Shown piece by piece: positions 44,779 to 53,858 of a stretch of DNA of 64,000 nt (its first letter is position 1; every line of letters begins with the position of its first letter). The notes below the pieces were generated by a model. It ran no database searches, was not told the origin of the DNA, and saw only the letters and a program-made list of their open reading frames with translations. A program made the translations under genes and the position numbers. The stretch is taken from contig NZ_AUFV01000001.1 of NCBI RefSeq assembly GCF_000426685.1, forward strand, positions 62,001 to 126,000. The letters are read 5' to 3'. The stretch is from Solimonas flava DSM 18980. GTDB taxonomy: Bacteria > Pseudomonadota > Gammaproteobacteria > Nevskiales > Nevskiaceae.

Positions 44779-45386
44779 CGGACGGTCTCCAGCTTGCGCA
44801 TCCAGAAGGTCATCGGCTTGTCGGTCGAGGCTGCCTCGCCGAGATCGGGCCAGGACAGCGTTGCGCGCAGGCCCGGTTCCTTGCGGTAGCCGCGCTTGTG
44901 CCAGAACGCGTCGTTCGGCACATAGCCGGGCGGCTTGCGCGGGTCGTCGTCACGGCGCTCGACCGAGCAGAACGCGCAGACCGACAGGCCCAGCTCGCGC
45001 GCGTGCCGTTCGCGCCGCTCGAAGAACTGCACGCCGAGGCCGCGGCCGCGATAGGCGCGCAGCAGCACCGATTCGCCGAAGTAGTCGATCGGCGCCAGCG
45101 CCAGTCCGGCGTCGAGGAACGGCAGCTGCAGTTCGCGCGGCGCGTCGACCAGCGGCAGCACGGTCGAAGCGCCGACGCAGCGCGCGCCGTCCCAGACCAG
45201 GATCGCGAGGCTGCGCGGGCAGTCGAGGTACATCTGCAGATAGTGCCGCTCGTAGTCGGCGCTGCCTTCGTAGAGGTACGGCCAGTCGCGGAACACGGCG
45301 ATGCGCAGCTCGGCGAGCGCATCGAGCTGCGTTGCGATCTGCGCGCCGCGCAGCGTTTCGATGCGCAGGGCGGCGGCGTCGCTCAC
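44775..45386 (-). CDS. GNAT family N-acetyltransferase
   Basis: 203 residues from GTG 45386. The acetyl-CoA loop is RAYRGRGLGVQFFERRE; FGESVLL, the YVPNDAFWHKRGYRKEP segment and a C-terminal Pro/Trp-rich part are typical of GNAT proteins found next to nitrilases. The start was chosen from the GTGA overlap with the upstream SnoaL-like gene; longer in-frame readings enter that gene. The acceptor is unknown. Confidence 0.85.
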   Translation of the reverse strand: MSDAAALRIETLRGAQIATQLDALAELRIAVFRDWPYLYEGSADYERHYLQMYLDCPRSLAILVWDGARCVGASTVLPLVDAPRELQLPFLDAGLALAPIDYFGESVLLRAYRGRGLGVQFFERRERHARELGLSVCAFCSVERRDDDPRKPPGYVPNDAFWHKRGYRKEPGLRATLSWPDLGEAASTDKPMTFWMRKLETVR

Positions 45387-45787
45387 GCGCCGACCTGGCG
45401 CAGCCAGTCTTCGAGGTTGTAGTAGTTCGTCACCCGCGCGACCTTGCCGTCGCGGATGTCGAAGAACGCGCCGCCGGGCAGGCGGTAGGTCTGGCCGTGC
45501 GCCTCGGGCAGGCCTTCGTCGGTCGCCAGATAGGTGCCGAGCACCACGTACTCGGCCGCCGCGCGGCTGCCGTCGGCGTTGCTCATGATGACGATGTCGA
45601 CGATCTGCTCGCGATAGCTGCGGTTCATGCGCGCGATGAAGGCGCGGAACGCGGCTTTGCCGGACTCGCGCGCGCCCTGGTTGATGTCGTGCGCGACGTC
45701 CTCGGTCAGCAGGCCGAAGAAGGTTTCCCACTCGGCGGCGTTGAAGGCGGCGTAGTAGCGTTCGATCAGCTGGGTGGACGGATTCAT
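45383..45787 (-). CDS. SnoaL-like / NTF2 superfamily protein
   Basis: 134 residues: LIERYYAAFNAAEWETFFGLLTEDVAHDIN, an AFRAFIARMN helix and GGAFFDIRDGKVARVTNYYN make an NTF2-like cone fold, as in ketosteroid isomerase and SnoaL. Such proteins act as small isomerases, hydrolases or binding partners. First gene of the trio; ATG 45787. Confidence 0.82.
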   Translation of the reverse strand: MNPSTQLIERYYAAFNAAEWETFFGLLTEDVAHDINQGARESGKAAFRAFIARMNRSYREQIVDIVIMSNADGSRAAAEYVVLGTYLATDEGLPEAHGQTYRLPGGAFFDIRDGKVARVTNYYNLEDWLRQVGA

Positions 45788-45917
45788 CGAAGTCTGGAAT
45801 CGGGCTGGGGGACGGAATCGGGCGCGCGTCAGTGTACGGCGCAGGCGCGCGATGTCCATCGCAGCGCCGCAAAACGGTGCTTCGCGTCAGCGTCGCGGGC
45901 GTGGTCGGCGGCGTGGT

Positions 45918-45959
45918 TTGACGAACATCAATGCCGCAGCGTGCGCGCTCGCCTAAGAT
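45918..45959 (+). promoter_or_regulatory. FNR/Anr-type box and -10 element of the exporter operon
   Basis: TTGAC-GAAC-ATCAA (45918-45931) is one base from the FNR/Anr consensus TTGAT-N4-ATCAA. A TAAGAT -10 element lies at 45954-45959. A start point 7 bp downstream would place the box centre at -41.5, the class II activator position; no -35 hexamer is needed or seen. The rest of 45788-45997 shows nothing else. Confidence 0.6.
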
Positions 45960-45997
45960 GCCGACCATCACGTTCCGTCGTCGAAAGGCCAGTCCCC

Positions 45998-47299
45998 GTG
46001 ACGTTTCTCCCTTTGCGTCTACGACCCTTCGTGCTCTGCCTGTCCATCGCCGTCAGCGTTCCGGCTCACGCCGAAACGCTCGACGAGGCGTTCGCGATCG
46101 CCGGACAGCAGGACGCGGCGCTGCAGGCTTCGCGCGAGCAGACCGCAGCGGCGCGCGAGCAACTGTCGGCCGCCAAGTCGACGCGGCTGCCATCGCTGGC
46201 CTTCGACGGTGCGTATCTGCGTCTGGATCAGGCGCCGCAGGTGGCGGTCGAACTGCCGGCGGTGCTGCAGATGCCGCCGCTGCAGATGGCGCTCGCCGAT
46301 CGCGAGTCGACGGCCTACGGCCTGCAGCTCAGCGTGCCGGTCTTCACCAGCGGCCGCATCACGCACGGCATCCGCGCCGCCGAGGCGGCGCACGACGGCG
46401 CCGGCGCCCAGCTGCGCGGCAGCGAGGAAGACCTCAAGCTGAAAGTCGCGCAGGCCTACGTCAACGTGCTGCGCAGCCGGCATCTGCAGGAACTCGCCGC
46501 CAGCAGCGTGGCGACGCTGACCGAGCACGTCGCCGACGCGCGCAATCTGTTCGAAAAAGGCTTCGTCGCGCGCAACGACCGGCTCGCCGCCGAAGTCGCG
46601 CTCGCCAACGCGCAGCAGGACGAGCTGCGTGCCCGCAACGCCAACGAACTGGCCTGCGCCGCCTACAACCGCCTGCTCGGCCGGCCGTTCGATGCGCCGG
46701 TCGTGCTCGACGAGCTGGCACCGGCGCCGTCGTCGGGGGCGCTGGCCGAACTGCGCACGCAGGCCGTCGCGCAACGCAGCGAGTTGCAGGCGCTCGGCCA
46801 TCAGGTCGACGCGCTGCGCGAGCAGGCCGCCAGCGTGCGCGCCGAGCAGTGGCCGACGGTCGGGCTGTTCGGCGGTCGCTACAGCTGGCGCAACGACCGG
46901 CTGGTCGACGACACCTTCTGGGCCGGCGGCGTGTCGCTGTCGTGGAAACTGTTCGACGGCGGCCTGAGCGGCGCCAGGTCGCGCGCCTACGGACGCCAGG
47001 CTGACGCCGCCGACGCGATGCGCCGCGACGCCGAATCGCTGGTGCGTCTGCAGGTGCAGCAGGAATGGCTGCAGCTCGACGAAACCTGGAGCCGCGTCGC
47101 GGTCGCCACGCAGGCCCGCGAGCAGGCCGAGGAGAATCTGCGCGTCGCCCGCGACCGCTACACCTCGGGCCTCGGCACCAATACCGAAGTGCTGGACGCC
47201 GAAGCGCTACGCGTGAAGACGCAGACCGGCTACTACGACGCCACCTACGACAACGTGCTCGCCGGCCTGCGCCTGCGCCGCGCGGTCGGCTCGCTTTAG
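45998..47299 (+). CDS. TolC-family outer membrane efflux protein
   Basis: 433 residues from GTG 45998. Signal peptide to about residue 25 (VPAHA), then two OEP repeats with long helices (LKVAQAYVNVLRSRHLQELAASSV, RVATQAREQAEENLRVARDRYTSGLGTNTEVLDAE). Forms the outer-membrane exit duct for the HlyD-ABC exporter that follows 17 bp downstream. The start choice follows from the signal peptide; the same frame is open far upstream in the opposite-strand genes and that part is spurious. Confidence 0.9.
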   Translation: MTFLPLRLRPFVLCLSIAVSVPAHAETLDEAFAIAGQQDAALQASREQTAAAREQLSAAKSTRLPSLAFDGAYLRLDQAPQVAVELPAVLQMPPLQMALADRESTAYGLQLSVPVFTSGRITHGIRAAEAAHDGAGAQLRGSEEDLKLKVAQAYVNVLRSRHLQELAASSVATLTEHVADARNLFEKGFVARNDRLAAEVALANAQQDELRARNANELACAAYNRLLGRPFDAPVVLDELAPAPSSGALAELRTQAVAQRSELQALGHQVDALREQAASVRAEQWPTVGLFGGRYSWRNDRLVDDTFWAGGVSLSWKLFDGGLSGARSRAYGRQADAADAMRRDAESLVRLQVQQEWLQLDETWSRVAVATQAREQAEENLRVARDRYTSGLGTNTEVLDAEALRVKTQTGYYDATYDNVLAGLRLRRAVGSL

Positions 47300-47316
47300 A
47301 TCTGACGAGACGCTCC

Positions 47317-48453
47317 ATGGACGCTTCCGCCCTGACCCAGAAGCTCGGCATCCGCCAGCACCTGCCGCTGTACGCGACGATCGCGGCCGCGCTGGTGATC
47401 GGCGCCGTCGTCGTCTGGCGGCTGTTCTTCTCCGGCCCGTCGATGCCCGAAGGCCTGCTGCTCGCCAACGGCCGCCTCGAAGGCGACACCGTAGTGGTCG
47501 CCACCAAGCTGCCCGGTCGCATCGCCGAGCTGAAGGTCCGCGAGGGCGATACCGTGGTCGCCGGCCAGGTGCTCGCGCAGCTGGAGGATGCGCAGCTGCG
47601 CGCCAAGCTCGGTCAGGCGCAGGCCGCGGTCGCCGCGCTCGAAGCGCAGCACCAGGCGGCGCAGACCGCGCTGCAGGCGCTGCGCGAGCAGGTGCCGCTG
47701 CAGATCGCTCAGGCCGACGCCGCGGTGCGCCAGGCGCGCGCGACGCTCGACAAGGCCAGGGCCGCGGCCGAACAGAACCGCCGCGACGCGCAGCGGCTCG
47801 AAGAACTCGCGCAGCGCGGCACCGCGCCGGCGCAGCGCGCCGAGCTGGCGCGGCTGGCGGCGGTCGCCGCCGAGGCCGATGCCGCCGCCGCCGAGGCCGC
47901 GCAGCAGCGCGGTGCCCGTGCTGCCGATGAGGCGCGCCTCGGCCCGCAGCGGGTGCGCGCGCAGGAGGACCAGGTGCGCGCGCTCGAAGCGCAGCTCGGC
48001 CAGGGGCGCGCGGCGCTCGCCGAGGCGCAGAGCGTGGTCGACGACCTGACGATCCGTGCGCCGGGTGCCGGCGTCGTCACCACGCGCATCCGCGACAGCG
48101 GCGAAGTCGTCGGCGCCGGCGGACCGCTGCTCGAGATCGTCGATCTCGATCGCCTGTACCTGAAGGCCTACGTGCCGGAGTCGTCGATCGGCCGCCTGCG
48201 CCTCGGCCTGCCGGCGCAGATCTACACCGACGCGCTGCCGGATCAGCCGTTCGCGGCCAGGCTCGGCTATATCGCTTCGCGCGCCGAGTTCACGCCCAAG
48301 GAAGTGCAGACGACCGACGAGCGCGTCAAGCTGACCTATGCCGTCAAGCTTTATCTCGACGCCAATCCGGAACACCGGCTCGGCCCCGGCCTGCCGGCCG
48401 ACGCGGTGATCCGCTGGAAGGACGGCGTCGAATGGAAGCGGCCGCATTGGTAG
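47317..48453 (+). CDS. HlyD-family periplasmic adaptor (YhiI-like)
   Basis: A 378-residue membrane fusion protein. One N-terminal helix (YATIAAALVIGAVVVWRLFF), a biotinyl-lipoyl segment (LPGRIAELKVREGDTVVAGQVLAQL), a long Ala/Gln-rich coiled coil (about residues 90-235) and a beta-barrel (APGAGVVTTRIRDSGEVV). Bridges the inner-membrane ABC transporter to the TolC-like protein. Overlaps the ABC ATPase gene by 22 nt. Confidence 0.92.
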   Translation: MDASALTQKLGIRQHLPLYATIAAALVIGAVVVWRLFFSGPSMPEGLLLANGRLEGDTVVVATKLPGRIAELKVREGDTVVAGQVLAQLEDAQLRAKLGQAQAAVAALEAQHQAAQTALQALREQVPLQIAQADAAVRQARATLDKARAAAEQNRRDAQRLEELAQRGTAPAQRAELARLAAVAAEADAAAAEAAQQRGARAADEARLGPQRVRAQEDQVRALEAQLGQGRAALAEAQSVVDDLTIRAPGAGVVTTRIRDSGEVVGAGGPLLEIVDLDRLYLKAYVPESSIGRLRLGLPAQIYTDALPDQPFAARLGYIASRAEFTPKEVQTTDERVKLTYAVKLYLDANPEHRLGPGLPADAVIRWKDGVEWKRPHW

Positions 48454-50393
48454 ACGTACCGGCCATCGTCGCGCGCGGCTTCGGCAAGCGCTATCGCGGC
48501 CGCCGCGCGGTCAGCGGCATCGACCTCAGCGTCGGACGCGGCGAGCTGTTCGGCCTGATCGGTCCGGACGGCGCCGGCAAGAGCAGCCTGATCAAGGCCG
48601 CCGCCGGCGTGCTCAGCTTCGAGGAAGGCGAGCTGTCGGTGTTCGGCCAGTCGCTGGCCGGCGATGCCGACGCCGAGCGCATCAAGGACCGCATCGGCCT
48701 GATGCCGCAGGGCCTCGGCCAGAACCTCTACGCCGAGCTGTCGATCGACGAGAACATCGACTTCTTCGCGCAGCTGCGTCTGGTGCCGAAAGCCGAGGCG
48801 GCGCGGCGCAAGGCTGAGCTGCTCGCGATCACGCGTCTCGAGCGCTTCCGCGACCGCGCGATGAAGCATCTGTCCGGCGGCATGAAGCAGAAGCTCGGTC
48901 TGGTCTGCACGCTGATCCACGAGCCGCAGCTGGTGCTGCTCGACGAGCCGACCACCGGCGTCGATCCGGTCTCGCGGCGCGATTTCTGGGCGATCCTCGG
49001 CCGCCTGCTGCGCGAGCGCGGCATCACCGCGCTGGTGTCGACCGCGTACATGGACGAGGCCAGCAGCTTCCATCGCATCGGCCTGATGTTCGGCGGCCAG
49101 CTGCTCGCGCAGGGCACGCCGGAGGACGTGCGCGAGCAGGTCGGCGGCACCATGGCGAACATCCAGGCGCCGGACAGCGCTGCGCTATTGCAGGCGCTCG
49201 GCGGCCGCTATCCGCAGGTCGATCGGCTCGGCACACAGATCCGCGTGTTCATCGACGGCACGCGCGAGGCGGCGCGCGCCGGTCTCGATCCGCTGCTGGC
49301 AGCGGTGCCCGGCGCGCGCGCCGAGTACGACGCGCCGGATCTCGAGGACAGCTTCATCGCGCTGGCGCGCCAGCGCGGCATCGCCACGCTGCCGCCGCCG
49401 GCAGTGCTCAAGCCGGCGTCCGGCGAAGCCGGCGAGCCGGCGATCGTCTGCGAGGCGCTGACACGCGACTTCGGCGCGTTCCGCGCCGTCGACGCGGTCA
49501 GTTTCGACGTTCATCCCGGCGAGATTTTCGGCCTGCTCGGCGCCAACGGCGCCGGCAAGAGCACGGTCATCAAGATGCTGACCGGCATCCTGCAGCCGAG
49601 CGCCGGCCGCGGCCGCGTCGCCGGCGCCGACATGCGCAGCGCCGGCTTCGCGATCAAGGAGCGCATCGGCTACATGTCGCAGGCGTTCTCGCTGTATCTC
49701 GATCTCACCGTCGAGGAGAACGTGCGCCTCTACGGCGACATCTACGGCGTCGACCGCCGCCGCATCGGCGCGCGCCTCGACTGGGTGCTCGACAGCGCCG
49801 AGCTGCGTGCTTACCGCGGCGAACGCGCCGCGCGCCTGCCGCTCGGCCTGCGCCAGCGCCTCGCGCTCGGCTGCGCGCTGGTGCACGAGCCGCGCGTGCT
49901 GTTCCTCGACGAGCCGACCTCCGGCGTCGACCCGATCGGCCGTCGCGCGTTCTGGACCACGCTGCAGCAACTGGCGCGCAACGACGGCGTGGCGATCCTG
50001 CTGACCACGCACTACATGCTTGAAGCCGAGCGCTGCGATCGCCTGGCGCTGATGTACGCGGGCCGCGTCGTCGCCGCCGACAGCCCGGCCGGCATGAAGG
50101 CCGCCGTCGAGCGCGAGTCCGGCGTGCTGCTGGCGCTCGACTGCGCCAAACCGGAGGCGGCGCGCGCGCTGCTCGAACGGCGCGGCTATGCGTACTGCTG
50201 GGTCTACGGTGCGCAGCTGCACGTGCTGACGCCGCAGCCCGAGCGGGATCTGGCGCAGCTGCCGGCCTGGCTCGACGCCGCCGGACTCGGCCCGGCGCGC
50301 GCGCAGCGCCGTAGCCTGAGCATGGAGGACGTCTTCGTCCATCGCGTCACCGCCCTGGAGGCGGCGGACCGCAAGGCCGCCAAAGCCGCATGA
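48432..50393 (+). CDS. Double ABC ATPase of an RbbA/YhiH-like exporter
   Basis: 653 residues with two ATPase domains. First: Walker A GPDGAGKS (44-51), signature LSGGMKQ, Walker B LVLLDEPTTGVDP. Second: Walker A GANGAGKS, degenerate signature LPLGLRQRL, Walker B LFLDEPTSGVDP. Corresponds to the two ABC halves of E. coli RbbA/YhiH, but the membrane part is carried by separate downstream genes. Overlaps the first permease by ATGA. Confidence 0.93.
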   Translation: MEAAALVDVPAIVARGFGKRYRGRRAVSGIDLSVGRGELFGLIGPDGAGKSSLIKAAAGVLSFEEGELSVFGQSLAGDADAERIKDRIGLMPQGLGQNLYAELSIDENIDFFAQLRLVPKAEAARRKAELLAITRLERFRDRAMKHLSGGMKQKLGLVCTLIHEPQLVLLDEPTTGVDPVSRRDFWAILGRLLRERGITALVSTAYMDEASSFHRIGLMFGGQLLAQGTPEDVREQVGGTMANIQAPDSAALLQALGGRYPQVDRLGTQIRVFIDGTREAARAGLDPLLAAVPGARAEYDAPDLEDSFIALARQRGIATLPPPAVLKPASGEAGEPAIVCEALTRDFGAFRAVDAVSFDVHPGEIFGLLGANGAGKSTVIKMLTGILQPSAGRGRVAGADMRSAGFAIKERIGYMSQAFSLYLDLTVEENVRLYGDIYGVDRRRIGARLDWVLDSAELRAYRGERAARLPLGLRQRLALGCALVHEPRVLFLDEPTSGVDPIGRRAFWTTLQQLARNDGVAILLTTHYMLEAERCDRLALMYAGRVVAADSPAGMKAAVERESGVLLALDCAKPEAARALLERRGYAYCWVYGAQLHVLTPQPERDLAQLPAWLDAAGLGPARAQRRSLSMEDVFVHRVTALEAADRKAAKAA

Positions 50394-51544
50394 ACCTGCA
50401 AAGAATCTCCGCGATCGTGGTCAAGGAGTGGCGCGAGATCGTGCGCGACCGCCTGTTCTTCGCGCTCGCCTTCGTGGTGCCGGCGACGCTGACGCTGCTG
50501 TTCGGGTTCGGTCTGTCGCTCGACGTCGAGAACGTGCCGCTGGCGGTCGTCGACTATGACCGCAGCGCGCTGTCGCGCGAGTACGCGCACCGCTTCAGCG
50601 ATTCGCGCTACTTCGACTTCAAGGGCCAGCTGAGCGATCTGCGCGAGGCCGACGCGCTGCTGATGCGCGGTCAGGTGCGCGCTGTCGTCGTCATTCCCGA
50701 GCACTTCGAGCAGCGTCTGCTGTCCGGGCGTCCGGCCGAGGTGCAGACGCTGGTCGACGGCACGTTCCCGTTCCGCTCGCTGACCAGCAAGGGCTACATC
50801 ACCGCGATCAATGCCTCGTTCAGCGCCGGCGTGCTGGCGACGGCGATCGCGCAGACGCGCGGCGTATCGGTCGAGGACGCCGCCGCGGCGTTGCAGCCGG
50901 TGCCGGTCGAGGTGCGCTACCTCTACAACCAGAGCGTCAAGAGCGTCTGGTCGATCGCGCCGAAGCTGCTGATGGCGATCATGATGATCTCGCCGCCGTT
51001 CCTCACCGCGCTCGGCATCGTGCGCGAGAAGGAGAGCGGTTCGATCTTCAACATCTATTCGTCGACGGTCACGCGCGGCGAGTTCCTGGTCGGCAAGCTG
51101 GCACCCTACGTCGGCATTTCCTTCCTCAACGTCCTCATCCTGTGGGTGCTGGCCTGCTTCGTGTTCGGTGCGCCGTTCAAGGGCAATGCGCTGTTCTTCG
51201 CGCTGACCGCGCTGCTCTACGTGATCTGCACGACCGGCATCGGCCTGCTGGTGTCGGTCGCCGTGCGCACGCAGGTCGCGGCGATGCTCGGCACCGCGAT
51301 CCTGACCATCGTGCCGGCGGTGCTGTACTCGGGCATCCTGATTCCGATCTCCAGCCTGTCGAGCGTGGCGACCGTGATCGCGCATCTGCTGCCCGGCATG
51401 TACTTCGCCAACATCACCGTCGGCAGCTTTCTCAAGGACGTCGATCTCGGCGAGCTGTGGCCGGACGTGCTGGCGCTGGCGCTGTACGCGACCGTGCTGT
51501 TCGCCGCCGGCTATCGCCTGTTCCACAAGCGGACCGCGACATGA
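50390..51544 (+). CDS. ABC-2 type permease 1
   Basis: 384 residues: N-terminal helix, a large extracytoplasmic domain (VDYDRSALSREYAHRF ... VDGTFPF), then five to six C-terminal helices with EKESGSIFNIYSS, typical of YhhJ/DrrB-like ABC-2 permeases. Works with the double ATPase. ATGA overlaps at both ends. Confidence 0.93.
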   Translation: MNLQRISAIVVKEWREIVRDRLFFALAFVVPATLTLLFGFGLSLDVENVPLAVVDYDRSALSREYAHRFSDSRYFDFKGQLSDLREADALLMRGQVRAVVVIPEHFEQRLLSGRPAEVQTLVDGTFPFRSLTSKGYITAINASFSAGVLATAIAQTRGVSVEDAAAALQPVPVEVRYLYNQSVKSVWSIAPKLLMAIMMISPPFLTALGIVREKESGSIFNIYSSTVTRGEFLVGKLAPYVGISFLNVLILWVLACFVFGAPFKGNALFFALTALLYVICTTGIGLLVSVAVRTQVAAMLGTAILTIVPAVLYSGILIPISSLSSVATVIAHLLPGMYFANITVGSFLKDVDLGELWPDVLALALYATVLFAAGYRLFHKRTAT

Positions 51545-52707
51545 GCGCGGCACTGCGCAGGCCGGGCCTGGGCATCTGGCTGCGTCGCCTGGCGGCGATG
51601 ACGCGCAAGGAGCTGCTGCTGCTGCTGCGCGACCCGGTGCTGCTGTTCGTGATCTTTTACGGCTTCACCTTCGACGTCTACAACGCCGCCTCCGGCGTCA
51701 CGCTGCAGCTCAAGTCCGCCGCCGTCGCCGTCTTCGATCTCGACCGCAGCGCTGCGTCGCGCGAGCTGGCCAGCCGGCTGCAGCCGCCGCAGTTCGTGCC
51801 GCTGCCGCCGCTCGAACGCGGCGGCGAGGGCCAGAAGCTGCTCGATCGCGGCCAGGCGCTGATGGTGCTGTCGGTGCCGCCGGGCTTCTCGCGCGATCTC
51901 GCCGCCGGCCGCACGGCGCCGGTGCAGCTGCAGATCGACGCCACCAACACCGCGCTGGCGACGCTCGGTTACGCCGACGCGACGCAGATCATCACGCAGT
52001 TCGGCCTGGAGCAGGCGCTGCGCCGCCAGGGCATCAGCGAGGCAGCGGCCGCCGAGCTGCCGCAGGTCGAGAACCGCGTGCGCGTCTGGTTCAACCCGAA
52101 TCAGGAAGACGCCTGGTTCATGGGCATTTCCGAGATGCTCAACGTCGTCACCGCGTTCGCGATCCTGCTGACCGCGGCGCTGATGGTGCGCGAGAAGGAG
52201 CGCGGCACGATCGAGCAGCTGCTGGTCTCGCCGCTGTCGGCGCTGCAGATCACTGCGCCGAAGGTGATCGCGATGGTGATCATGATCCACATCGGCATCT
52301 CGGCCTCGCTGCTGCTGGTGCTGGAACCGCTGTTCGACGTGCCGATCCGCGGCAGCCTGCTGCTGTTCGCGCTGGTGACGACGCTCTACATCGTCACGCT
52401 GTCGGGGCTCGGCCTGCTGATCGCGACGCTGACGCGCAATCTCGCGCAGGCGGCGATGCTGGGCATCCTCGTGCTCGCGCCGATGATGTTCCTGTCCGGC
52501 GTGTGGACGCCGCCGGAGGCGATGCCGCCGGCGGTGCGCATGCTCGTGCACATCTCGCCGCTGTACTACTACTCGGATGCCGGCTACGCGATCCTGCTCA
52601 AGGGCGCCGGACTCGACGTGATCTGGCCGTCGGTGCTCGGCATCGCCGGTCTCGGCGTGCTGATCGTCGCCAGCGGCCTGTCGCGCTTCCGGCGGCAGTT
52701 CGGCTGA
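51541..52707 (+). CDS. ABC-2 type permease 2
   Basis: 388 residues with the same layout as its neighbour: helix near residue 30, outside domain with FDLDRSAASRELASRL, and C-terminal helices carrying REKERGTIEQLLVSPL and MMFLSGVWTPPEAMP. The two permeases likely form a heterodimer. Last gene of the exporter operon. The substrate is unknown. Confidence 0.93.
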   Translation: MSAALRRPGLGIWLRRLAAMTRKELLLLLRDPVLLFVIFYGFTFDVYNAASGVTLQLKSAAVAVFDLDRSAASRELASRLQPPQFVPLPPLERGGEGQKLLDRGQALMVLSVPPGFSRDLAAGRTAPVQLQIDATNTALATLGYADATQIITQFGLEQALRRQGISEAAAAELPQVENRVRVWFNPNQEDAWFMGISEMLNVVTAFAILLTAALMVREKERGTIEQLLVSPLSALQITAPKVIAMVIMIHIGISASLLLVLEPLFDVPIRGSLLLFALVTTLYIVTLSGLGLLIATLTRNLAQAAMLGILVLAPMMFLSGVWTPPEAMPPAVRMLVHISPLYYYSDAGYAILLKGAGLDVIWPSVLGIAGLGVLIVASGLSRFRRQFG

Positions 52708-52777
52708 ACGCGGGGCGCGTACGCGGTTCGGCGCGCGCGAATGCAAGGTTCGGGATGAAGACGATCGGGAGCAGACG

Positions 52778-53239
52778 ATGACATCGACGCAACAGCCGGA
52801 CTATCAGGCGATGCTGCGCGTCGCGCTGGCCGAAGCGCGGCAGGGTCTCGCCGAGGGCGGCGTGCCGATCGGCGCGGCGATCTTCACGCGCGACGGCCGC
52901 CTGCTCGGCGCCGGTCACAATCGCCGCGTCCAGGAGGGCGATCCGTCCGTGCACGCGGAAACCGACGCCTTCCGCAAGGCCGGGCGGCAGCGCAGCTACC
53001 GCGACAAGATCATGGTCACGACGCTGGCGCCGTGCTGGTACTGCTGCGGTCTGGTCCGCCAGTTCCACATCGGCACGGTCGTCGTCGGCGAATCGCGCAA
53101 CTTCAGCGGCGGCGTTGACTGGCTGCGCGACAACGGCGTCGAGGTCATCGACCTCGACTCGCCGGAATGCGCGCAGCTGCTGGCGGACTACATCCGCGCG
53201 CAGCCCGAGGTGTGGAACGAGGACATCGGCGAAGGCTAG
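52778..53239 (+). CDS. Cytosine deaminase, yeast Fcy1 type
   Basis: A 153-residue zinc nucleoside/base deaminase. Active site His59-Ala-Glu61 and PCxxC (Cys86, Cys89). The whole layout, from EGGVPIG and GHNRR through VVGESRNFSGG to the end PEVWNEDIGEG, follows yeast cytosine deaminase more than bacterial CodA (an amidohydrolase) or TadA. It likely converts cytosine to uracil for salvage. 70-bp gap to the exporter operon. Confidence 0.85.
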   Translation: MTSTQQPDYQAMLRVALAEARQGLAEGGVPIGAAIFTRDGRLLGAGHNRRVQEGDPSVHAETDAFRKAGRQRSYRDKIMVTTLAPCWYCCGLVRQFHIGTVVVGESRNFSGGVDWLRDNGVEVIDLDSPECAQLLADYIRAQPEVWNEDIGEG

Positions 53240-53249
53240 CCGCGCCGGG

Positions 53250-53858
53250 CTAGCGGGCCACCGGCATGCGGCCGGTGCAGCGGATCACGCGCGCCGCGCC
53301 GTGGTGGAACGGCCCTTCGTCGAGCACCGTCTCGACCGGTTCGATGCGCAGGTCCTCGAGACCGCCGAAGTCGCGACGCAGGTCCTCGGTGGTGAACAGC
53401 CAGTCGATGTCGCGCGGGCCGCCGCCCGGCAGTCCGAAGTGGCCGCGCTCGAAGCCTTCGAGGATCAGGCGGCCGCCCGGGCGCAGCGCGCCGAGCAGCC
53501 GGCGGTGGATGTCGTGGCGCTGTGCCGGCGGCAGATGCAGGAAGATCAGCACCAGCGCGTCGAACGCGGCCGGCGGCGGCTGCCAGCTGGCGAGGTCCGC
53601 GCACAGCGTGTCGATCGTCACGCCCTGTTGCTCGGCGAGGTGTCGCGCCTTGTCGAGGCCGGTCTGCGACTGGTCGACCGACAGCACGCGATGGCCCTGC
53701 TGCGTCAGCCACACGCCGTTGCGGCCTTCGCCGTCGCCGGGCAGCAGCACGTCGGCATGCGCCGGCAGCACCGCCGCGGCGGTGGTGAGGAAACGGTTCG
53801 GCGTGGTGCCGTAGGCGTATTCCGGCGCCGCGTAACGCTGATCCCAGAACTCACGCAT
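53250..53858 (-). CDS. Class I SAM-dependent methyltransferase (TehB-like)
   Basis: 202 residues: MREFWDQRYAAPEYAYGTTPN start, SAM motif LLPGDGEGRNGVWL, acidic motif SVDQSQTGLDKA and LEGFERGHFG. This small family is often annotated as tellurite-resistance or thiol methyltransferase; the substrate is unknown. It ends the leftward metal gene run and overlaps the HMA gene by 8 nt. Confidence 0.82.
   Translation of the reverse strand: MREFWDQRYAAPEYAYGTTPNRFLTTAAAVLPAHADVLLPGDGEGRNGVWLTQQGHRVLSVDQSQTGLDKARHLAEQQGVTIDTLCADLASWQPPPAAFDALVLIFLHLPPAQRHDIHRRLLGALRPGGRLILEGFERGHFGLPGGGPRDIDWLFTTEDLRRDFGGLEDLRIEPVETVLDEGPFHHGAARVIRCTGRMPVAR

Noticed and set aside
44579-45997. N-terminal extension of the TolC-like gene
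   Set aside because: Runs through the opposite-strand GNAT and SnoaL genes; the signal peptide begins at GTG 45998.
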